Part shown: positions 7,849 through 19,375 of the stretch, piece after piece
How the letters are laid out: each line of letters begins with the position of its first letter
Numbering within the stretch: the first letter of the stretch is position 1
Assembly (NCBI RefSeq): GCF_000092405.1
Contig: NC_014220.1
Coordinates: 2,294,001 to 2,358,000, forward strand
DNA from: Syntrophothermus lipocalidus DSM 12680
GTDB lineage: Bacteria; Bacillota; Syntrophomonadia; Syntrophomonadales; Syntrophothermaceae
Reading direction: 5' to 3'
Length of the DNA stretch: 64,000 bases
Notes under the pieces: model-generated
Seen by the model: only the letters and a program-made list of their open reading frames with translations
What the model was told of the DNA's origin: nothing
Database searches by the model: none
Program-made: the position numbers and the translations under genes

Positions 7849-8778
7849 TTAGTAAGCCAATCGGCACAGTTCAGTTCCATGGTAGTAGTGAAAAAGTATG
7901 GACTGGTAAGAGTATCCTTCTTGGGCCAGGCGGTTGGCTCCGTATTGGCACAATCCTACTCCATGGCCGTAGCCGCGGCACCGGACCGTGACCTTTGACC
8001 CTTGTTGGGTTATCGTCAAAAATGTAGAAGGTAGATTTAGTGCCCTTCGAAAAGCAGCCCCTGTCACCAGATAGCTGCCTATTCTTATCTTAGAAGCCCG
8101 GCCTGACGCAGAGCGTTCTGCTACTTCGATTTTCAGCAAACGACTGGAAGTTCTTATCTTAAGCTGATCGGCGATCTGTTTTACGTCGAAAGTAAATTGT
8201 TTTAAGCGATGGGGAGATATGTCAGGGCATGGGCAAGTGACGCTGGTTAGGTAAGGAACGGAACGGTTCCAGATCTCGGACGCGGAAGCAGTTCTTCCCC
8301 CGCAACAGGAATGATAATAGGGAACTGCTAGTTCGCCTCGGTATGTAAGCACTTGGCCTCGAGTAGCTTTGACAGCTCTTTCTATCCTTATTACCCGCCA
8401 AGCATTAGAGACTTTTTCGGGGTCAACGTAAGCCTGACAGTGATTCGGGTCGTCGCAAACATGGGCTCGTCCGGGGTGGTCTGAAGGGCTATATGCCTGT
8501 ACTAAGGCATAGGAACGGGCACAAACGGCTTGGGCTTTCAAGGCTTCGATTTCAAACGAGGCTGGCATCTCGGCCAATACTACCCCGATAACATATTTTT
8601 CAAGAGGAATGGCCTTGACTTGTTTTGAACGATGGAAATAGACTTTTATCTCTGGCCCGGAGCCAGGAATCTCGGAATTCTTCCTTAAGATAAAAACTGC
8701 CGTGCACGCTATAATTATCATCAGTGCGGTTAAAGCTGCTTTGGATAGCCGTTTTCTCTTGACCCACCATATGCTCAT
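7849..8778 (-). CDS. spoIID: SpoIID, stage II sporulation lytic transglycosylase
   Basis: The 309-residue protein has an N-terminal membrane anchor (about residues 13-31) and the SpoIID/LytB domain. The motif LAEMPASFEIEALKAQAVCA contains Glu70, which aligns with the catalytic Glu of SpoIID. Further motifs are YYHSCCGGRT and the C-terminal GYGHGVGLCQYGANRLA. It cleaves glycan strands to denude the septum during engulfment. Extra cysteines (CDDPNHC, CPCPD) may bind a metal, as in clostridial SpoIID. Neighbours are murA upstream and spoIIID downstream; no spoIIQ lies between them. Confidence 0.95.
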   Translation of the reverse strand: MSIWWVKRKRLSKAALTALMIIIACTAVFILRKNSEIPGSGPEIKVYFHRSKQVKAIPLEKYVIGVVLAEMPASFEIEALKAQAVCARSYALVQAYSPSDHPGRAHVCDDPNHCQAYVDPEKVSNAWRVIRIERAVKATRGQVLTYRGELAVPYYHSCCGGRTASASEIWNRSVPYLTSVTCPCPDISPHRLKQFTFDVKQIADQLKIRTSSRLLKIEVAERSASGRASKIRIGSYLVTGAAFRRALNLPSTFLTITQQGSKVTVRCRGYGHGVGLCQYGANRLAQEGYSYQSILFHYYHGTELCRLAY

Positions 8779-8852
8779 TAAGGTATCCCCGGTCTTCCTC
8801 TGTAATCACGTAGTTAAGTATATGAGAGGCCAGGGTTCTTCATCACTGCATC

Positions 8853-10157
8853 TTACCGTCGAGTAACTGAGGCTCCCATAGCTGAAAGCTTGGCAACCAT
8901 ATTCTCATATCCGCGGTCTATGTGGTCGCTTCCGGTGATCTCTGTCTTACCGCAGGCGGCTAGGGCCGCTATCACCAAGGCCGCGCCGGCCCGCAAATCG
9001 GTGGCCCTCACCCGTGCTCCCCACAGCCTGGACAGTCCTTGTACGACCGCGGTTCGCCCCTCAACTTGTATCCGGGCCCCCATCCGTAGCAACTCGTTTA
9101 CGTGTAGGAACCTGTTTTCAAAGATGGTCTCAACTATTAAGCTCGTACCCTGAGCCTTGGTCAATAGGGCCGTAAACTGAGGCTGCATGTCAGTAGGGAA
9201 GCCGGGGTAAGGCATGGTTCTCAGCTGGATGGGTCGCAGAGTTTCCGGGGCTTTAACGTACAGTTTACTAGATTCGCATTCCACCTCAGTCCCCGTTTCT
9301 CTCAACTTAAAAATAATGGATTGCAGGTGGTCAGGTTCTATGTTTCTTAGTACGGCTTCGCCGCCAGTGATAGCAGTTGCCACCATGTAGGTACCGGCTT
9401 CAATCCTGTCGGGAATTATAGGCTGTACAGTTCCCCGCAAGTAACGGACGCCTTCAATCCTTATAACGTTGGTACCTGCTCCCTGGACCTTCCCTCCCAT
9501 GGCATTCAGGAACTGAGCTAGGTTCACGATTTCTGGCTCCAAGGCTGCGTTCTCGATCATTGTTACCCCTCTTGCCAATACACCTGCCATCATCAATGTC
9601 TCGGTCGCGCCCACACTTGGAAAATCCAGGTATATTTTAGCTCCTGTTAATTCGGAGCACTTGGCCTCTATCTTCCCTTCCCTGGTCTGCAAGTCAGCTC
9701 CCATGGCAGACAATCCCTTGAGGTGAAGGTCAATAGGCCTGGTCCCGATTGCGCATCCCCCGGGCAGAGCGATGATCGCACGTCCTTGTCTGGCCAAAAG
9801 CGGGGCCAACACCAGAATCGATGCTCTCATCTTTCGAACCAGTTTGTAGGGTGGTTCATTTCCTTGGATCCCGGCATTCTCAATGAGGAGGCTGGGTGGT
9901 TTGCTCTTGACCCTCAGCCCAAGGTGTTCAATCACAGATATCATGGTCTGAACATCCGTCAAGTTAGGTGCAATCGGAATTACCGTCTGTCCTTCGTGCT
10001 GCAAGAGGCAGGCAGCCAAAATAGGGAGAACCGCGTTTTTAGACGGGCTGATTACCACCTCACCTTTAAGAGGTTCGCCTCCTTGGATAATTATCTTGTT
10101 TTGGCTGATCGAAGAAGTAGCTCCGACTTCCGTCATCGAATAGGAGGCTTTATCCAC
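8853..10157 (-). CDS. murA: UDP-N-acetylglucosamine 1-carboxyvinyltransferase, copy 1
   Basis: MurA transfers enolpyruvate to UDP-GlcNAc, the first committed step of peptidoglycan synthesis. The catalytic cysteine is in LPGGCAIGTRP (Cys135), with Lys40-Asn41 in the SPSKNA motif and the C-terminal RATDLRAGAALVIAALA loop. It carries about 20 extra N-terminal residues compared with copy 2. The active-site Cys suggests fosfomycin sensitivity. The GTG start has AGGGGTGA upstream. The ywmB-murA-spoIID order is as in B. subtilis, where this copy is murAA. Confidence 0.95.
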   Translation of the reverse strand: MDKASYSMTEVGATSSISQNKIIIQGGEPLKGEVVISPSKNAVLPILAACLLQHEGQTVIPIAPNLTDVQTMISVIEHLGLRVKSKPPSLLIENAGIQGNEPPYKLVRKMRASILVLAPLLARQGRAIIALPGGCAIGTRPIDLHLKGLSAMGADLQTREGKIEAKCSELTGAKIYLDFPSVGATETLMMAGVLARGVTMIENAALEPEIVNLAQFLNAMGGKVQGAGTNVIRIEGVRYLRGTVQPIIPDRIEAGTYMVATAITGGEAVLRNIEPDHLQSIIFKLRETGTEVECESSKLYVKAPETLRPIQLRTMPYPGFPTDMQPQFTALLTKAQGTSLIVETIFENRFLHVNELLRMGARIQVEGRTAVVQGLSRLWGARVRATDLRAGAALVIAALAACGKTEITGSDHIDRGYENMVAKLSAMGASVTRR

Positions 10158-10183
10158 CCGATATCACCCCTTTTCCGCTTGCC

Positions 10184-10915
10184 TCAGTACTCTCCCAACA
10201 ACAAAGGTGTTCCCAGGTATATGTAAGTTTTGTTTTCAGTCGGGTTATAGTGTACCGCGGCCTGAAGGTTATACTGCTTCTTGCCATATCCTAAGTGACT
10301 GGAGATAAATGGGGTATATCCGGTGGCACTCACCGCGTTTGAAGTCTTATACACCTCAATCATCTGGGCCTCAAATACCTCGAACATGCGGTTAATCAAA
10401 GGCTCTCTTTTAGAAGAAGCTACCTCTCCCGCCAAGACGCCCGTGTATTGTGAAGCTGTTTGAGCGGGGAGTATCTTCTTGATCCTTTTTTGGCACTCAA
10501 TAATATTATTCGTCGCGTCCTTTCCGGCGGCAAAGATTACCGAAACCAGTAAGAGAGTATAACCTTTGCTGGCCTGAGCAGTTAGATAATATCGTCCGTT
10601 GTTTTTGGTAACACTAGTCCTGACTACTGTTATGTCCCCTGTACTGCTGGTGCTTATGGTTTGCGGGTCGATTGGAATCTCGAGTGCCCGCCCAATGTCC
10701 ATCAGGCGTTCTTTCATTTCTTGTGTGCTGTTTTTTTTCTTTATTGTGGCCCACGCGTCGAGCCGCGATTCGAGCAAAGTTGCTCCTATTCTTGAAAAAG
10801 CTAGGCAATATAGCGAGTTCTCGTTTCCAGCCAGATTCAAGTTGGCAACGTACCGGGCTTCACACAGTCCCAAGATAAGGCCGGCGCAAATCGCAGCTAT
10901 CACTAACCTCTTCAT
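10184..10915 (-). CDS. ywmB: YwmB family protein (secreted, TATA-box-binding-like fold)
   Basis: The 243-residue protein has a signal peptide (MKRLVIAAICAGLILGLCEA) and the YwmB-type pattern RLDAWATIKKK...IGRALEI, followed by VSVIFAAGKD. The B. subtilis YwmB structure resembles TATA-box-binding proteins, but its job is unknown. It sits next to murA and spoIID in many sporeformers. I choose the ATG at 10915 because GGAGG lies 8-10 nt upstream and a signal peptide follows at once; an open frame continues to 11014 without support. It probably acts outside the membrane. Confidence 0.75.
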   Translation of the reverse strand: MKRLVIAAICAGLILGLCEARYVANLNLAGNENSLYCLAFSRIGATLLESRLDAWATIKKKNSTQEMKERLMDIGRALEIPIDPQTISTSSTGDITVVRTSVTKNNGRYYLTAQASKGYTLLLVSVIFAAGKDATNNIIECQKRIKKILPAQTASQYTGVLAGEVASSKREPLINRMFEVFEAQMIEVYKTSNAVSATGYTPFISSHLGYGKKQYNLQAAVHYNPTENKTYIYLGTPLLLGEY

Positions 10916-10948
10916 CTTCGGGGCCTCCTGACCAAAGCTGTTATTAAC

Positions 10949-10978
10949 AATAATTGCCATTTTCTTTGTTAGATATTC
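10949..10978 (-). promoter_or_regulatory. Weak candidate sigma-E-like promoter before ywmB
   Basis: On the minus strand GAATATCT fits the sigma-E -35 consensus (GHATANNT), and CAATTATT lies after exactly 14 nt. The -10 matches the CATACANT consensus at only about five positions. The location fits, between an upstream terminator and ywmB, but the match is weak. Confidence 0.25.
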
Positions 10979-10992
10979 AGCTCTTCGTCTAT

Positions 10993-11022
10993 GAAAAAGC
11001 TTCGCCGGCCACATGGGCCGGC
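10993..11022 (-). terminator. Rho-independent terminator after the small membrane protein gene
   Basis: The minus strand reads GCCGGCC-CATGT-GGCCGGC, then GAAGCTTTTTC. This is a 7-bp all-GC stem with a 5-nt loop and a short T-run. It insulates ywmB-murA-spoIID from genes upstream, so those genes need their own promoter. Confidence 0.7.
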
Positions 11023-11142
11023 AAGTCCCTTCCGATTGAACAGTTCGTATAGACGCGAGACCCTTGTCTGCAGCATTACAGTAGGGCGCCCTCTAGTCAG
11101 TATTCCAGCCGCCTAATCGCTATATGCCCTTGCTTTGCCATT

Positions 11143-11346
11143 TTAGAGAAACGGGTGATCTTCTGGCTTAATATACTCTTTTTCGGTGTTCGCCGATTCC
11201 TGCTGCCGCTGGCGCAGCGCTTCTCTTCTCTTTTTCGCCTCCATCGCCTTCTTCTGAATCCTAATAGTGGCAATCCATATCAATACGAATAGAGCAATCT
11301 TGGCGAGTAGATAAAGTAACGTGATAAATGCAAACTGTTTTTGCAC
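11143..11346 (-). CDS. Small single-pass membrane protein, unknown
   Basis: I do not recognise this 67-residue protein. It has one hydrophobic helix (about residues 6-26, FAFITLLYLLAKIALFVLIW) followed by a highly charged cytoplasmic-type tail rich in Lys, Arg and Glu. The GTG start is preceded by AGGAGG at good spacing, and a strong terminator follows the stop, which supports a real gene. It occupies the position between atpC and ywmB where B. subtilis carries the small membrane protein YwzB (DUF1146). The sequence does not clearly match that family. Confidence 0.6.
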   Translation of the reverse strand: MQKQFAFITLLYLLAKIALFVLIWIATIRIQKKAMEAKKRREALRQRQQESANTEKEYIKPEDHPFL

Positions 11347-11441
11347 TGTAAGTGACCTCCTGCTTGGGGCTCAGCCCCTACTAGGCGGTTTACCCTTGGT
11401 GACAATGAACCTTTGTACCGGAATAGCGGTATTGAAAGTAA

Positions 11442-11471
11442 GGGAGCCGGATGTCCAGGCCTCCGGCTCCC
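11442..11471. terminator. Hairpin terminator after the ATP synthase operon
   Basis: A perfect 10-bp stem GGGAGCCGGA / TCCGGCTCCC with a 10-nt loop lies about 70 nt after the atpC stop. On the transcribed minus strand it is followed by TTACTTTC. The better T-run (TCTTTTTG) is on the plus strand. It may therefore work in both directions. Confidence 0.65.
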
Positions 11472-11539
11472 TCTTTTTGTGAGACCCTTCGAGAACACAT
11501 CCCTCGTCCGGGCCATTGTCACCATTTACCATACCTGGC

Positions 11540-11959
11540 TTATAGCCTTTGGTCAGCTTCCGCTGCCTTGATACGGGCCAACGCCCGCTGTAAGGCCATC
11601 TGGGCACGTACAAAGTTGATTTCCTCGGTCCGCTGTTGTAGCCTGCGTTCGGCTCTTTCCTTGGCCGCCTTGGCCCGAAGAATGTCGATTTCCGACCCTC
11701 TTTCAGCGGTTTCAGCCAGGACAATCGCCTCGTTGTCGATGACCTCCATGAAGCCTCCACTGACTGCCATGTGCCGCGTTATTCCATCGGTTCCGCGGTA
11801 CCTAAGTACCCCGATCTTCAACCCGGCCACCATCGGAGCGTGGTTTCTCAGTACACCCAGTTCACCTTCGACAGCGGGAACCACCATGAATTCCACCTCA
11901 TCGCTAAGCACGATGCGTTCGGGGGTCACCACTTCTAACATGAAGGTGCTTTCCGCCAT
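11540..11959 (-). CDS. atpC: ATP synthase F1 subunit epsilon
   Basis: The 139-residue protein has the N-terminal beta-sandwich (TFMLEVVTPERIVLSDEV, VEGELGVLRNHAPM) and a C-terminal helical pair rich in Ala, Arg and Glu. Epsilon joins gamma to the c-ring and can inhibit ATP hydrolysis through its C-terminal helices. It is the last gene of the operon, 5 nt after atpD, and a hairpin terminator follows. Confidence 0.96.
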   Translation of the reverse strand: MAESTFMLEVVTPERIVLSDEVEFMVVPAVEGELGVLRNHAPMVAGLKIGVLRYRGTDGITRHMAVSGGFMEVIDNEAIVLAETAERGSEIDILRAKAAKERAERRLQQRTEEINFVRAQMALQRALARIKAAEADQRL

Positions 11960-11964
11960 TTACT

Positions 11965-13398
<1,434 letters not shown>

Positions 13399-14295
13399 TT
13401 ACTTTCCTCCTTTTCTGAGGGCTTCTGCGCCACCTACTATATCAAGAATTTCTTTAGTAATTGCTGCCTGTCGCGCTTTGTTCATCTGCAATGTGAGCGC
13501 ATCGATTAGCTCCGTAGCATTGTCCGTAGCGTTACCCATCGCTGTCATCCGCGCTCCGTGCTCACTGGCCTTCGATTCCAGCAGGGCGTGGTAGACTTGG
13601 CTTTCAATATAACGGGGTAACAGGGTCATGAGGATCTCGTCCGCACTCGGCTCGTATATATAGTCGGCCACAAACTCGCGGGGAGACAATTCTCCTTCCT
13701 CAGCCTGCGGCGGCTCCAGTGGAAGCAGTTTAACCACGGTGGGAACCTGCCTCAGCGCATTCACGAACCGCGCGTATACCAAGTAGACCTCGTCCGTGGC
13801 TCCTTCTTCGTACATCTGAATGATATACTGTCCTATTTCTTTGGCATGCGCATAGCTGATCCTGTCGCCGAGGTTAACAAATTCACCTTGCATCTTGAAC
13901 CCGCGTTTCCGGAAGAAATCCCGTCCCTTGCGGCCTACCCCGGTTATCCCGACCGTTACCGGACGGGTGTCCTCCTTAATCGCTTCCTGGGCTGCCCTAA
14001 TAATGTTGGTATTAAAGGCCCCGCACAAGCCGCGGTCCGCGGTGACCACCACATAGGTAACATTGTCTACTGATTCATGTTTTTCGAGTAGAGGATGCCG
14101 GGTATCGGTCGATATCGCGGACAGTCGGGCCAGCACTTCTGCCAGTTTCCCAGCATACGGACGCGATGCCTCAGCACTCTCTTGGGCTCTACGAAGCTTC
14201 GCTGCCGCCACCATTTTCATGGCCTTGGTTATCTGTCGAGTGTTGGTAACGCTCCTAATTCGGCGTTTAAAGTCTCTGACTGATCTTCCAGCCAT
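13399..14295 (-). CDS. atpG: ATP synthase F1 subunit gamma
   Basis: The 298-residue central stalk subunit has the conserved N-terminal helix [20 protein letters not shown], the [11 protein letters not shown] motif and the C-terminal helix with [20 protein letters not shown]. Rotation of gamma couples proton or sodium flow to catalysis. It lies between atpA and atpD in the usual order. Confidence 0.98.
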   Translation of the reverse strand: MAGRSVRDFKRRIRSVTNTRQITKAMKMVAAAKLRRAQESAEASRPYAGKLAEVLARLSAISTDTRHPLLEKHESVDNVTYVVVTADRGLCGAFNTNIIRAAQEAIKEDTRPVTVGITGVGRKGRDFFRKRGFKMQGEFVNLGDRISYAHAKEIGQYIIQMYEEGATDEVYLVYARFVNALRQVPTVVKLLPLEPPQAEEGELSPREFVADYIYEPSADEILMTLLPRYIESQVYHALLESKASEHGARMTAMGNATDNATELIDALTLQMNKARQAAITKEILDIVGGAEALRKGGK

Positions 14296-14306
14296 ACTCT
14301 CACCAC

Positions 14307-16379
<2,073 letters not shown>

Positions 16380-16386
<7 letters not shown>

Positions 16387-16979
16387 AAGAGATCTCCTGC
16401 TTCCTTGACGAACTCTTTGACCATCCCTTTATGGTCCTCTTCAGTAAGCGCTCTGCCCAGAACTTTCTCCGCAGCCATAATAGCCAGAGTAGCAGCCGTA
16501 TCCCTGAGTTCTGTCAAGGCCTGTTCTTTTTCGGCCTTGATCTCGGCCAGGGCCTTGTCTTTCTCCGCACGGGCGTCTTGCTGAGCTTTGGCGATAATAT
16601 CGTTCTTGGCCTCTTCTGCAACCTTGGTGGCTCTGGCTACTATTTCCTGAGCCTCCCGGCGCGCTTCGGCTAGGTTGGTTTGAGCCTCTTTCCTCATTTG
16701 CTCAACCTCTGCCCGCAAATCTTCCGCATGCTTTAGCGACGATTCTATAGTGTTGGTCCGTTGCTCCAGCATATTTACTATGGGTGTGTAGCCGAATTTA
16801 TAAAGAATAGCAAAAAGCACGAAGAAGTTTACTGCTGTCCAACCGATCTTGTAAATGTCAGGGAATGGCGGCACGCCTTCGCTTTCCGCCGCGAAGCAGG
16901 AGGTAGCCAATCCAAGTACGAAGAGCATGCTTAATAGAAGGACTGTCAAAGCCAGCCATCTTTTCCTTATCACGGGCAT
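16380..16979 (-). CDS. atpF: ATP synthase Fo subunit b with N-terminal signal-peptide-like extension
   Basis: The 199-residue protein has the b-subunit layout: one membrane helix (about residues 43-62, GWTAVNFFVLFAILYKFGYT) and a long Ala/Glu/Lys coiled coil forming the stator. In front of it lies a second hydrophobic stretch (residues 8-30), basic at its N-side and ending in SCFAAESEG, which looks like a cleavable signal peptide. The start is placed at the ATG at 16979 with GGAGGT upstream; the open frame continues to 17012. The extension is unusual compared with E. coli or Bacillus b. Confidence 0.92.
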
Positions 16980-17039
16980 GTTACCTCCATTCCTTTGAGT
17001 TGAGCGTTGCATTATACGTTATTAACAGTACTAACAGTG

Positions 17040-17091
17040 TTTTGGGCGATGGGCTAGGTTCCCTCGGTTCCGTTGCCCCATCGCCCCAAAA
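17040..17091 (-). other. Long mRNA hairpin between atpE and atpF
   Basis: The two arms, TTTTGGGCGATGGGC and GCCCCATCGCCCCAAAA, pair over about 15 bp with two single-base bulges and a roughly 20-nt loop that itself contains a GGTTCC-CTC-GGTTCC repeat. No T-run follows on the minus strand, so it is not a normal terminator. It lies directly after the c-subunit gene, where it could protect the 3' end of an atpE-containing mRNA or mark a processing point. Confidence 0.7.
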
Positions 17092-17120
17092 CCATGTCCT
17101 GGTGTAATTATTGACTGGAA

Positions 17121-17348
17121 CTAGCCGATCTTCCCGACCAGCATGAATGCGATTAGTAGACCGTAAATCGTCAGAGTCTCAATGAATGCGAGAGTTATGA
17201 ACAATAGGGTTCTAACTTGGTCTGCAATCTCGGGTTGCCGTGCGATACTCTCGAAACATTTACCCCCGGCTATACCCTGGCCGATACCTCCGCCCAGCGC
17301 ACCAACTGCTACTGCGAGGCCAGCTCCAATGGCGAGTGCTCCTTCCAT
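17121..17348 (-). CDS. atpE: ATP synthase Fo subunit c
   Basis: The 75-residue proteolipid forms a hairpin of two membrane helices joined by the polar loop ARQPE (residues 36-40). The ion-binding carboxylate is Glu57 in FIETLTIY. Gln24 in helix 1, Thr58 and Tyr62 occupy the positions that co-ordinate Na+ in the Ilyobacter c-ring (Gln32, Ser66, Tyr70), so sodium coupling is possible. The position of Ilyobacter Thr67 is Leu here. The gene is flanked by two mRNA hairpins. Confidence 0.97.
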   Translation of the reverse strand: MEGALAIGAGLAVAVGALGGGIGQGIAGGKCFESIARQPEIADQVRTLLFITLAFIETLTIYGLLIAFMLVGKIG

Positions 17349-17365
17349 TCCATTTCCCCCCTTTC

Positions 17366-17389
17366 TTGCTCCAATGCATCATTGAGCAA
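17366..17389 (-). other. Hairpin in the leader of atpE
   Basis: TTGCTC-C-AATG pairs with CATT-GAGCAA around a 3-nt loop, giving a 10-bp stem with one bulged C. It ends about 18 nt upstream of the atpE ATG, just before the purine-rich ribosome site. It could keep that site open or affect mRNA processing. No T-run follows. Confidence 0.55.
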
Positions 17390-17411
17390 TATTGTAGTTT
17401 TTTGATTACTT

Positions 17412-18095
17412 TTAATGCCCTTCTCCGACAACGTCCGCCAAATAACTGGTCGCCAAAATGGTGAACACCAGCGCCTGGATGAGTCCCGTCAGAACTCCCA
17501 GAGCTTGCAATGGCATCGGAACCAGGAACGGAGCCATCAGAACTAGAAAGGCAACTATCATTTCATGACCAAATATGTTGCCGAATAGACGGAGAGTCAG
17601 GGACAATGGCCTGGCAAACTGTTCTAGAATGTTCATCGGCAAGAAGGGCCAGTACGGTGAAACGAAGTGTGCCAGGTAGTGACTTCCTTGTTCTCTAAAG
17701 CCGACAATGATCACTGCAAAAAAGACAATTGTGGCAAGAGTAGCGGTGATGTTCCAGTCTGAGGTAGGTGGTACGAAACCGTGGATGGTTCCCGCTCCGG
17801 GGATAAGACCGAAATAGTTACTGGTGAGAATAAAAAGGAAGAACGTCGCTAAGAGCGGCGTATACCTTTTGGCAGCATGCTCGTTGCCCAAAGCACCACC
17901 AAAGAAATTGTAGCACCACTCTACGACCCATTCGAAAAAGTTTTGCAGCCCACGGGGGACCACCTGCATGTTCCTGGTTGCCAGAATGCATACAACCGCC
18001 AGGATAATCATTACTAGCCACTGTGCCACGACATGATCATAGACAGGTACTGGACCAATATGAAACAGCGGTTCATACGATGCTCCGAAAATCAA
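17412..18095 (-). CDS. atpB: ATP synthase Fo subunit a
   Basis: The 227-residue multi-pass protein has the essential arginine in LSLTLRLFGN (Arg169) and the C-terminal GLIQALVFTILATSYL helix, both diagnostic of subunit a. It forms the ion half-channels against the c-ring. The gene follows atpI and precedes atpE in standard order. Confidence 0.96.
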   Translation of the reverse strand: MIFGASYEPLFHIGPVPVYDHVVAQWLVMIILAVVCILATRNMQVVPRGLQNFFEWVVEWCYNFFGGALGNEHAAKRYTPLLATFFLFILTSNYFGLIPGAGTIHGFVPPTSDWNITATLATIVFFAVIIVGFREQGSHYLAHFVSPYWPFLPMNILEQFARPLSLTLRLFGNIFGHEMIVAFLVLMAPFLVPMPLQALGVLTGLIQALVFTILATSYLADVVGEGH

Positions 18096-18127
18096 TCTTC
18101 TCCCCCCCTTCCGTAATGAAATTTTGC

Positions 18128-18448
18128 CTATTCCTCGCCCGGGGTGTCAATATTACTACCCTTGATTAACCGGGCAATAAGACCCTTGTTTTGGCTGCCT
18201 ATCGCTAGGAGAATAACCTTCGCCAGCACCAATCCCCCCATAGTACCCAGGGCAAACTGCAGTCCTCCTAGCCAGACCAGCACTCCTAACACTACTACGA
18301 GAACCGCGTACCGGAGGTAGTATCTCATAGCAATGTATTTCGGCGCCTCTTCCTCCGGCAGCATTTCAGCTTTGCGTAATACTAAGACCACCAGAAATAG
18401 GTTAACCGTGTAAACAGCCAGACCTGTAATGAGGCCAGCCCATATCAA
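18128..18448 (-). CDS. atpI: ATP synthase subunit I family protein (AtpI)
   Basis: The 106-residue membrane protein has four predicted hydrophobic helices, as expected for AtpI. AtpI helps c-ring assembly and may take part in magnesium uptake. Its ATG overlaps the atpZ stop by 4 nt, so translation is coupled. Sequence similarity between AtpI proteins is low; the assignment rests on size, topology and position at the head of the atp operon. Confidence 0.8.
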   Translation of the reverse strand: MIWAGLITGLAVYTVNLFLVVLVLRKAEMLPEEEAPKYIAMRYYLRYAVLVVVLGVLVWLGGLQFALGTMGGLVLAKVILLAIGSQNKGLIARLIKGSNIDTPGEE

Positions 18449-18867
18449 TCCTGACCATCTTCTCCCTTAGTTTTGTCCTTCGGATCGCTGTCTCCTGTCT
18501 TCTCTTCGTCTTGACTCGGGTAGATATCCTTAACCTTTTCTTGAACTTCCTTGAGACTCTCGCGGGCAACCTTGAGACTTTCTATCACCTGGTCGCCGGG
18601 TCTTATCTTGATGTTGTTATCACTTTCCTTATCTTCTTCGTGCTGGCCGTTCTTCCTGCCTTTGCCGAAGGCCTGATCGTATACTATCTTAAGACCGGTC
18701 GCTACTCCGAGCAAGAACAGCAACAATGTTAGCCACGGGTCAGTCCCCAGCCACTTATCCAGGTACTTCCCTGCAAAGTACCCGAGGGCGATAGCCGCAG
18801 CCATGTTAGTAGCCATGGAAAGGGCATTCCCCAAGGCCCGTTGCCAACCTTGCCTCCGAGCCATCAC
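18445..18867 (-). CDS. atpZ: AtpZ-type ATP synthase accessory protein
   Basis: The 140-residue protein has two membrane helices (about 16-34 and 43-62) with the family pattern AIALGYFAGKYLDKWLGTDPW, as in AtpZ/AtpQ proteins, followed by an unusually long acidic, Lys-rich cytoplasmic tail of about 70 residues. AtpZ and AtpI are thought to form a complex linked to Mg2+ or Ca2+ supply for the synthase. It is the first gene of the atp operon. Confidence 0.8.
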   Translation of the reverse strand: MMARRQGWQRALGNALSMATNMAAAIALGYFAGKYLDKWLGTDPWLTLLLFLLGVATGLKIVYDQAFGKGRKNGQHEEDKESDNNIKIRPGDQVIESLKVARESLKEVQEKVKDIYPSQDEEKTGDSDPKDKTKGEDGQD

Positions 18868-18903
18868 CTCTCACCTTCAGTACGCATGTTCTCACGTAGC
18901 TCC

Positions 18904-18932
18904 ATTATACATTCAGTCACACACCAAAAATC
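18904..18932 (-). promoter_or_regulatory. Candidate promoter of the atp operon
   Basis: A perfect TATAAT -10 (minus strand, 18909-18904) lies about 36 nt before the atpZ start. A -35 at the right spacing reads GATTTT, which is poor. The 189-nt gap upstream also has a run of eight T on the minus strand near 18971-18978, but no clear terminator stem. Confidence 0.45.
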
Positions 18933-19056
18933 TTTATTCGCCACGCGTAACAAAGTTCCTCTTTTTCCCGAAAAAAAAGTTAGTGATGTATGAGCTCTCG
19001 TAACAAGTGGTTATTCTACATCGGTATTAAAAACCCTTTTTAAACAAGTTTCATTA

Positions 19057-19371
19057 TTATTTCTTAATTAAATAGCCCTTCCGGTAAAGCTTTTCATAAT
19101 GATGGTCAAGAGCCTGTTCGATGTCAACTCCATACCTTTCCTCCATCACAAACATCATGGAAACCGCTGTCTGTGCTACATCCAAAAGCTCCTTGGTTAT
19201 CAGTTGCACCGCCTCGTTTTCGCTAACCTCAATCCTCTCTCCGCTGAGCCCGCGTAACTTGCCGATGGCTTGAGCTAGTTCTCCTGCCTCCTCCATCAGC
19301 TTGAGAGCAGTCGACTCCAACGTCGGAGAAAGGCCATTCAGCCGAGGCAAAGAAATAGTTTTGGTTTTCAT
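19057..19371 (-). CDS. MazG-like nucleotide pyrophosphohydrolase
   Basis: The 104-residue single-domain protein has the MazG metal-binding pattern: LMEEAGELAQAIGK (EExxE type) at about 25-38 and KELLDVAQTAVSM at about 60-72. Such enzymes hydrolyse NTPs or dNTPs to monophosphate and PPi. The gene starts 4 nt after comEB, suggesting a shared role in nucleotide housekeeping. The substrate cannot be told from sequence. Confidence 0.8.
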   Translation of the reverse strand: MKTKTISLPRLNGLSPTLESTALKLMEEAGELAQAIGKLRGLSGERIEVSENEAVQLITKELLDVAQTAVSMMFVMEERYGVDIEQALDHHYEKLYRKGYLIKK

Positions 19372-19375
19372 GCCA

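Noticed and set aside
8600-8809. 69-codon minus-strand frame overlapping the start of spoIID
   Set aside because: It lies in another frame of a conserved gene. The GGAAGA near its start is better read as part of the spoIID leader.
8779-8852. Possible sigma-E promoter directly before spoIID
   Set aside because: A partial -35 (TCATATAC) is present, but no -10 at 14-nt spacing could be found.
18955-19056. Possible terminator between the MazG-like gene and the atp operon
   Set aside because: A run of eight T is present on the minus strand, but no stem longer than four or five base pairs can be drawn before it.
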